Positions 8,059 through 10,346 of a stretch of DNA of 10,346 nt are shown here, piece by piece (position 1 is the stretch's first letter; each line of letters opens with the position of its first letter). This DNA comes from Clostridiales bacterium UBA7011 (lineage in GTDB: Bacteria; Bacillota; Clostridia; Oscillospirales; Butyricicoccaceae): assembly GCA_002449635.1 (NCBI GenBank), contig DJXF01000050.1, positions 254 through 10,599 of the forward strand, in the 5' to 3' direction. The translations under genes were made by a program, and so were the position numbers. The notes under the pieces were generated by a model. It saw only the letters and a list, made by a program, of their open reading frames with translations. It was not told the DNA's origin and made no database searches.

Positions 8059-9168
8059 ATGAAATGGACCAATGACAATTATTACTATTGGAACGGCGGG
8101 ATCTGGGGCGCCGGAAATGGCTGCGCCGGCTTTGCCTTTCGGCTCAGCGATGAGGCGTTCGGCAATTTGCCCGCGCGTATCATCGGGAAATTTGCCTATT
8201 CCGAGATTCGCGTCGGAGATATTCTGCGCGTCAACGACGACTCCCACAGCGTGATTGTTCTGAAAATTTCATCGAGCCGGATCACCATTGCGGAGGGCAA
8301 TTACATGGGGAAGATTCATTGGGGGCGTGAGATGACCAAGCGACAGGTCATGAACACCTCGGATTATCTCGTCACACGGTATCCGTGCAAGCACAATTAC
8401 ATCGTGAAAAAGGTTGAACCGACCTGTGTCGACCCGGGATATGTCGAGCATACGTGCAGGATCTGCGGCGACAGTTATAGAGATCAGTATAATAATACGC
8501 TCAAGCCGCATCAATGGGGCGAGCTTTACGTCATAACCGAGCCGACGTTCACACAGAGCGGATGGTGCCGCTATCGCTGCCCGGTTTGCAATACATATCG
8601 CTATGAGGATATGCCTCCGATGGAACGGGATTTTCCGTTTTACGATGTGCCGAAAAATCAATGGTATCGCGCGGCGGCAGAATATGCCTATCATAACGGC
8701 CTGATGAAGGGCGACAAACACCGGTTCAGCCCGATGGGTACGATGACCCGTGCGATGGTGGTGCAGATTCTGTATAATAAGGCGGGAAAACCGAAGGTTT
8801 CCGGTGAGATGCCGTTTTCCGATGTCAAGGAGAGCGACTGGTATTATCGCGCGGTACAGTGGGCGTATCAAAACAACATTGCGGCGGGCGCGGGCGGCCG
8901 ATTCAGTCCGAATGACCGCGTGACACGCGAACAATTTGCACAGTTTCTGTATTCGGATGCCGGAAGGCCGAAGGTTTCCGGCTCAATCAACAGTTTCCCG
9001 GATGCCGGACAGGTGTCCGGCTGGGCGAAAACCGCGATGATCTGGGCCAATCAGAACGGTATCGTCAACGGCAAAAAAAGTAACGGCAGGATCCTGCTTG
9101 ATCCGCGGGGAAATGCAACCCGTGCGGAAGCGGCGGCAATGCTGATGAACTATTTAAAGAAAAAATAA
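8059..9168 (+). CDS. Downstream fragment: papain-like core, two CxxC modules and three SLH domains
   Basis: This open frame of 369 residues could only be made by reinitiation at ATG 8059, the Met of the PEGM motif. GGAGGG at 8052-8057 is just 1 nt upstream, too close for good initiation, and the product would lack a signal peptide. It holds the Cys (GCAGFAF), His (SHSV) and EGN of the catalytic domain. At about 8388-8630 come paired CxxC motifs (CRIC, CPVC) in a HNY...PGY.EHTC..CG pattern. Three SLH repeats (about 8638-8790, 8812-8975, 8992-9165) follow, each with an aromatic/Asp start (FYDV, FSDV, FPDA) and a TR(A/E) motif (TRAM, TREQ, TRAE). SLH triplets bind secondary wall polymers and anchor proteins on the cell surface. 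Confidence 0.6.
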   Translation: MKWTNDNYYYWNGGIWGAGNGCAGFAFRLSDEAFGNLPARIIGKFAYSEIRVGDILRVNDDSHSVIVLKISSSRITIAEGNYMGKIHWGREMTKRQVMNTSDYLVTRYPCKHNYIVKKVEPTCVDPGYVEHTCRICGDSYRDQYNNTLKPHQWGELYVITEPTFTQSGWCRYRCPVCNTYRYEDMPPMERDFPFYDVPKNQWYRAAAEYAYHNGLMKGDKHRFSPMGTMTRAMVVQILYNKAGKPKVSGEMPFSDVKESDWYYRAVQWAYQNNIAAGAGGRFSPNDRVTREQFAQFLYSDAGRPKVSGSINSFPDAGQVSGWAKTAMIWANQNGIVNGKKSNGRILLDPRGNATRAEAAAMLMNYLKKK

Positions 9169-9174
9169 TTGGGC

Positions 9175-9212
9175 ACAGCGCCGCGGGGTTCCGCGGCGCT
9201 GTTGTCTGTTTT
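9175..9212 (+). terminator. Terminator hairpin after the SLH gene
   Basis: A 12-bp perfect GC-rich stem (9175-9186 with 9191-9202) closes a GGTT tetraloop. The tail is T-rich but broken by G and C (9202-9212). It is a strong hairpin with an imperfect U-tract. Confidence 0.75.
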
Positions 9213-9278
9213 GCCGCTGCATTGGAAAACTGCCCATGAAGCGCGGACAAATTGAGGAGATTTTCGACAGATAGTCTG

Positions 9279-9307
9279 TTTACTTTGCATGGCGTTTCGA
9301 GTATAAT
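9279..9307 (+). promoter_or_regulatory. Predicted promoter of guaB with palindrome over the -10 box
   Basis: TTTACT (9279-9284) and a consensus TATAAT (9302-9307) are spaced by 17 nt. The -10 lies in a perfect inverted repeat, GTATAA-TG-TTATAC (9301-9314), which reaches the expected start site near 9314 and could serve as an operator. Confidence 0.68.
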
Positions 9308-9339
9308 GTTATACAATTACTAGAAAAATCCAGATGTTT

Positions 9340-9370
9340 GAACAAGGGCATTGTTCCGAATGTGCCGGAA
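9340..9370 (+). promoter_or_regulatory. Two competing hairpins in the guaB leader
   Basis: GAACAA/TTGTTC (9340-9345 with 9351-9356) and TTCCG/CGGAA (9354-9358 with 9366-9370) are each perfect but share bases 9354-9356, so only one can fully form. They lie in a leader of about 87 nt before the guaB ribosome binding site (GGGAG 9386-9390). There is no U-tract and no purine-riboswitch core, so a regulatory role is speculative. Confidence 0.3.
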
Positions 9371-9400
9371 GCAGCCCAAAGGAAAGGGAGTCGAATTACG

Positions 9401-10346
9401 ATGGCATATTACTTCTCTGAACCGTCCCATACCTTTAGTGAATATTTGTTAGTGCCGGGATACTCCTCAAAGGAATGTATTCCCGCCAATGTCAGTCTGA
9501 AAACACCGATTGTGAAATTCCGCAAGGGCGAAGAGGAATGCCCGATCTCCATCAATATCCCGATGGTTTCTGCAATCATGCAGGCGGTTTCCAATGATAC
9601 CATGGCAATCGCACTGGCCAAGGAAGGCGGCATGTCGTTCATCTACGGCTCCCAGAGCATTGAATCGGAAGCTGCGATGGTTGCCCGCGTCAAGAGCTAC
9701 AAGGCAGGCTTTGTTGTCAGCGATTCCAACATCAAGCCGGAACAGACGCTCGCCGATGTGCTGGAGCTCAAGGCGCGCACCGGCCATTCCACCATGGCTG
9801 TCACCGCTGACGGCACGCCCAACGGCAAGCTGCTGGGCATTGTCACCGGCCGTGACTACCGCATCAGCCGCATGGATCGTGCGACCCGTGTCAGCGAGTT
9901 CATGACTCCGTTTGAAAAGCTGATTACCGCGCCGAAGGAGACCACGCTCAAGGAAGCAAACAACATCATTTGGGATCACAAGCTGAATGCACTGCCGATC
10001 ATTGATGAGAATCAGTGCCTCGTTTACATGGTATTCCGCAAGGACTACGACTCCCACAAGGAAAACACGCTCGAGCTGCTCGACACACATAAGCGCTACA
10101 TGGTCGGCGCCGGTATCAATACCCGCGACTATGCGGAGCGCGTGCCTGCCCTGATTGAGGCGGGTGCGGACGTCCTGTGCATCGACTCCTCCGAAGGCTT
10201 TACCGAATGGCAGAAGCTGACCATTGACTGGATTCGTGAAAACTACGGCGACAGCGTGAAGGTCGGCATGGGCAATGTTGTCGATAAGGAGGGATTCCTC
10301 TTCCTCGCAAAGTGCGGTGCGGACTTCATCAAGGTCGGCATCGGCG
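9401..10346 (+). CDS. guaB: IMP dehydrogenase, 3' end missing
   Basis: Oxidises IMP to XMP with NAD+, the first committed step of GMP synthesis, in the cytoplasm. ATG 9401 follows the purine-rich AAGGAAAGGGAG, whose GGGAG (9386-9390) is 10 nt upstream. The 315 visible residues begin with the barrel's first part ([33 protein letters not shown]). A CBS-domain pair follows at about residues 105-225 ([11 protein letters not shown]..., [22 protein letters not shown]), the usual inserted regulatory module. The barrel then resumes with the NAD-binding segment ([32 protein letters not shown]) and [28 protein letters not shown]. The window ends just before the expected catalytic-Cys loop (GxGSIC type), so the active-site Cys and flap cannot be checked. 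CBS placement excludes the related GMP reductase. Own promoter and leader; unrelated to the gene before it. Confidence 0.95.
   Translation, partial: MAYYFSEPSHTFSEYLLVPGYSSKECIPANVSLKTPIVKFRKGEEECPISINIPMVSAIMQAVSNDTMAIALAKEGGMSFIYGSQSIESEAAMVARVKSYKAGFVVSDSNIKPEQTLADVLELKARTGHSTMAVTADGTPNGKLLGIVTGRDYRISRMDRATRVSEFMTPFEKLITAPKETTLKEANNIIWDHKLNALPIIDENQCLVYMVFRKDYDSHKENTLELLDTHKRYMVGAGINTRDYAERVPALIEAGADVLCIDSSEGFTEWQKLTIDWIRENYGDSVKVGMGNVVDKEGFLFLAKCGADFIKVGIG

Larger units (their letters stand above)
7822..9168 (+). pseudogene. Secreted papain-like protein with three SLH domains, interrupted by an in-frame TAA
   Basis: Read as one frame from ATG 7822 (AGGGAGGAG at 7808-7816) to TAA 9166-9168, this is 449 codons including the final stop, with one internal TAA at 8044-8046 (codon 75). 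The first paralogue has ALKSKYPEGM at this point; here the frame reads ALKK, stop, YPEGM, so TAA sits exactly where AAA (Lys) stands in the partner and no shift of frame occurs. Order of parts: signal peptide (about 1-26), linker, papain-like domain (about 60-190) with C101, H142 and E158-G-N160 kept, two CxxC modules, three SLH repeats. I call it a pseudogene because no secreted full-length protein can be made without suppression. Alternatives are a sequencing error, a strain-specific nonsense mutation, or readthrough. TAA is used as a normal stop by other genes here, which argues against codon reassignment. Confidence 0.75.

Noticed and set aside
8388..8630. A separate zinc-finger or DNA-binding domain
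   Set aside because: The CxxC pairs sit between a secreted catalytic domain and SLH repeats and follow a pattern common in Firmicute surface proteins, so a nucleic-acid role is unlikely.
9314..9400. Purine riboswitch upstream of guaB
   Set aside because: The leader lacks the conserved purine-aptamer core and three-way junction sequences, and has no terminator-like switch.

Overview
The window looks like chromosomal DNA from a fairly GC-rich Clostridia-type Firmicute, most likely a gut Oscillospiraceae/Butyricicoccaceae relative. The reasons are AGGAGG-type ribosome binding sites, TTGNNN-N17-TATAAT promoters, a VanW-family wall protein, an SLH-domain surface protein, the gut-Firmicute style of repeat and papain-like secreted modules, and the metG-tatD gene order. 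The genus is inference. All supported genes are on the + strand; the long minus-strand reading frames are antisense shadows of real genes.

Layout: (1) 3-1064, the end of ychF, a conserved ribosome-associated ATPase cut by the left edge. (2) 1065-1246, an AT-rich gap with a candidate terminator, a good sigma-A-like promoter and a 22-bp-spaced direct repeat. (3) 1247-3079, a membrane-anchored VanW-family protein with a long acidic cytoplasmic N-terminus, ending in a clear terminator. (4) 3256-5223, metG (methionyl-tRNA synthetase) with its own promoter, followed by a strong terminator. (5) 5291-6510, tatD and an unrecognised 138-codon gene overlapping its stop codon; no promoter is visible between the metG terminator and tatD. 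(6) 6612-9168, two tandem genes for secreted proteins that share a papain-like Cys/His/Asn domain (about two thirds identical by hand alignment) but carry different C-terminal modules: a Cys-containing repeat plus Fn3-like domain in the first, two CxxC modules plus three SLH domains in the second. The second gene is broken by one in-frame TAA at 8044-8046, with the frame otherwise intact for another 373 sense codons. (7) 9169-10346, a terminator, a TATAAT promoter with a palindrome over the -10 box, a leader with two competing hairpins, and the start of an IMP dehydrogenase gene (guaB) cut by the right edge.

Functionally the window mixes housekeeping genes (ychF, metG, tatD, guaB) with a cell-envelope group (VanW-like protein and the two papain-like proteins). 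The most unusual items are the tandem papain-like pair with exchanged C-termini, the single in-frame stop in the SLH member, and the unknown gene coupled to tatD. I see no mobile element, CRISPR array, tRNA or rRNA.
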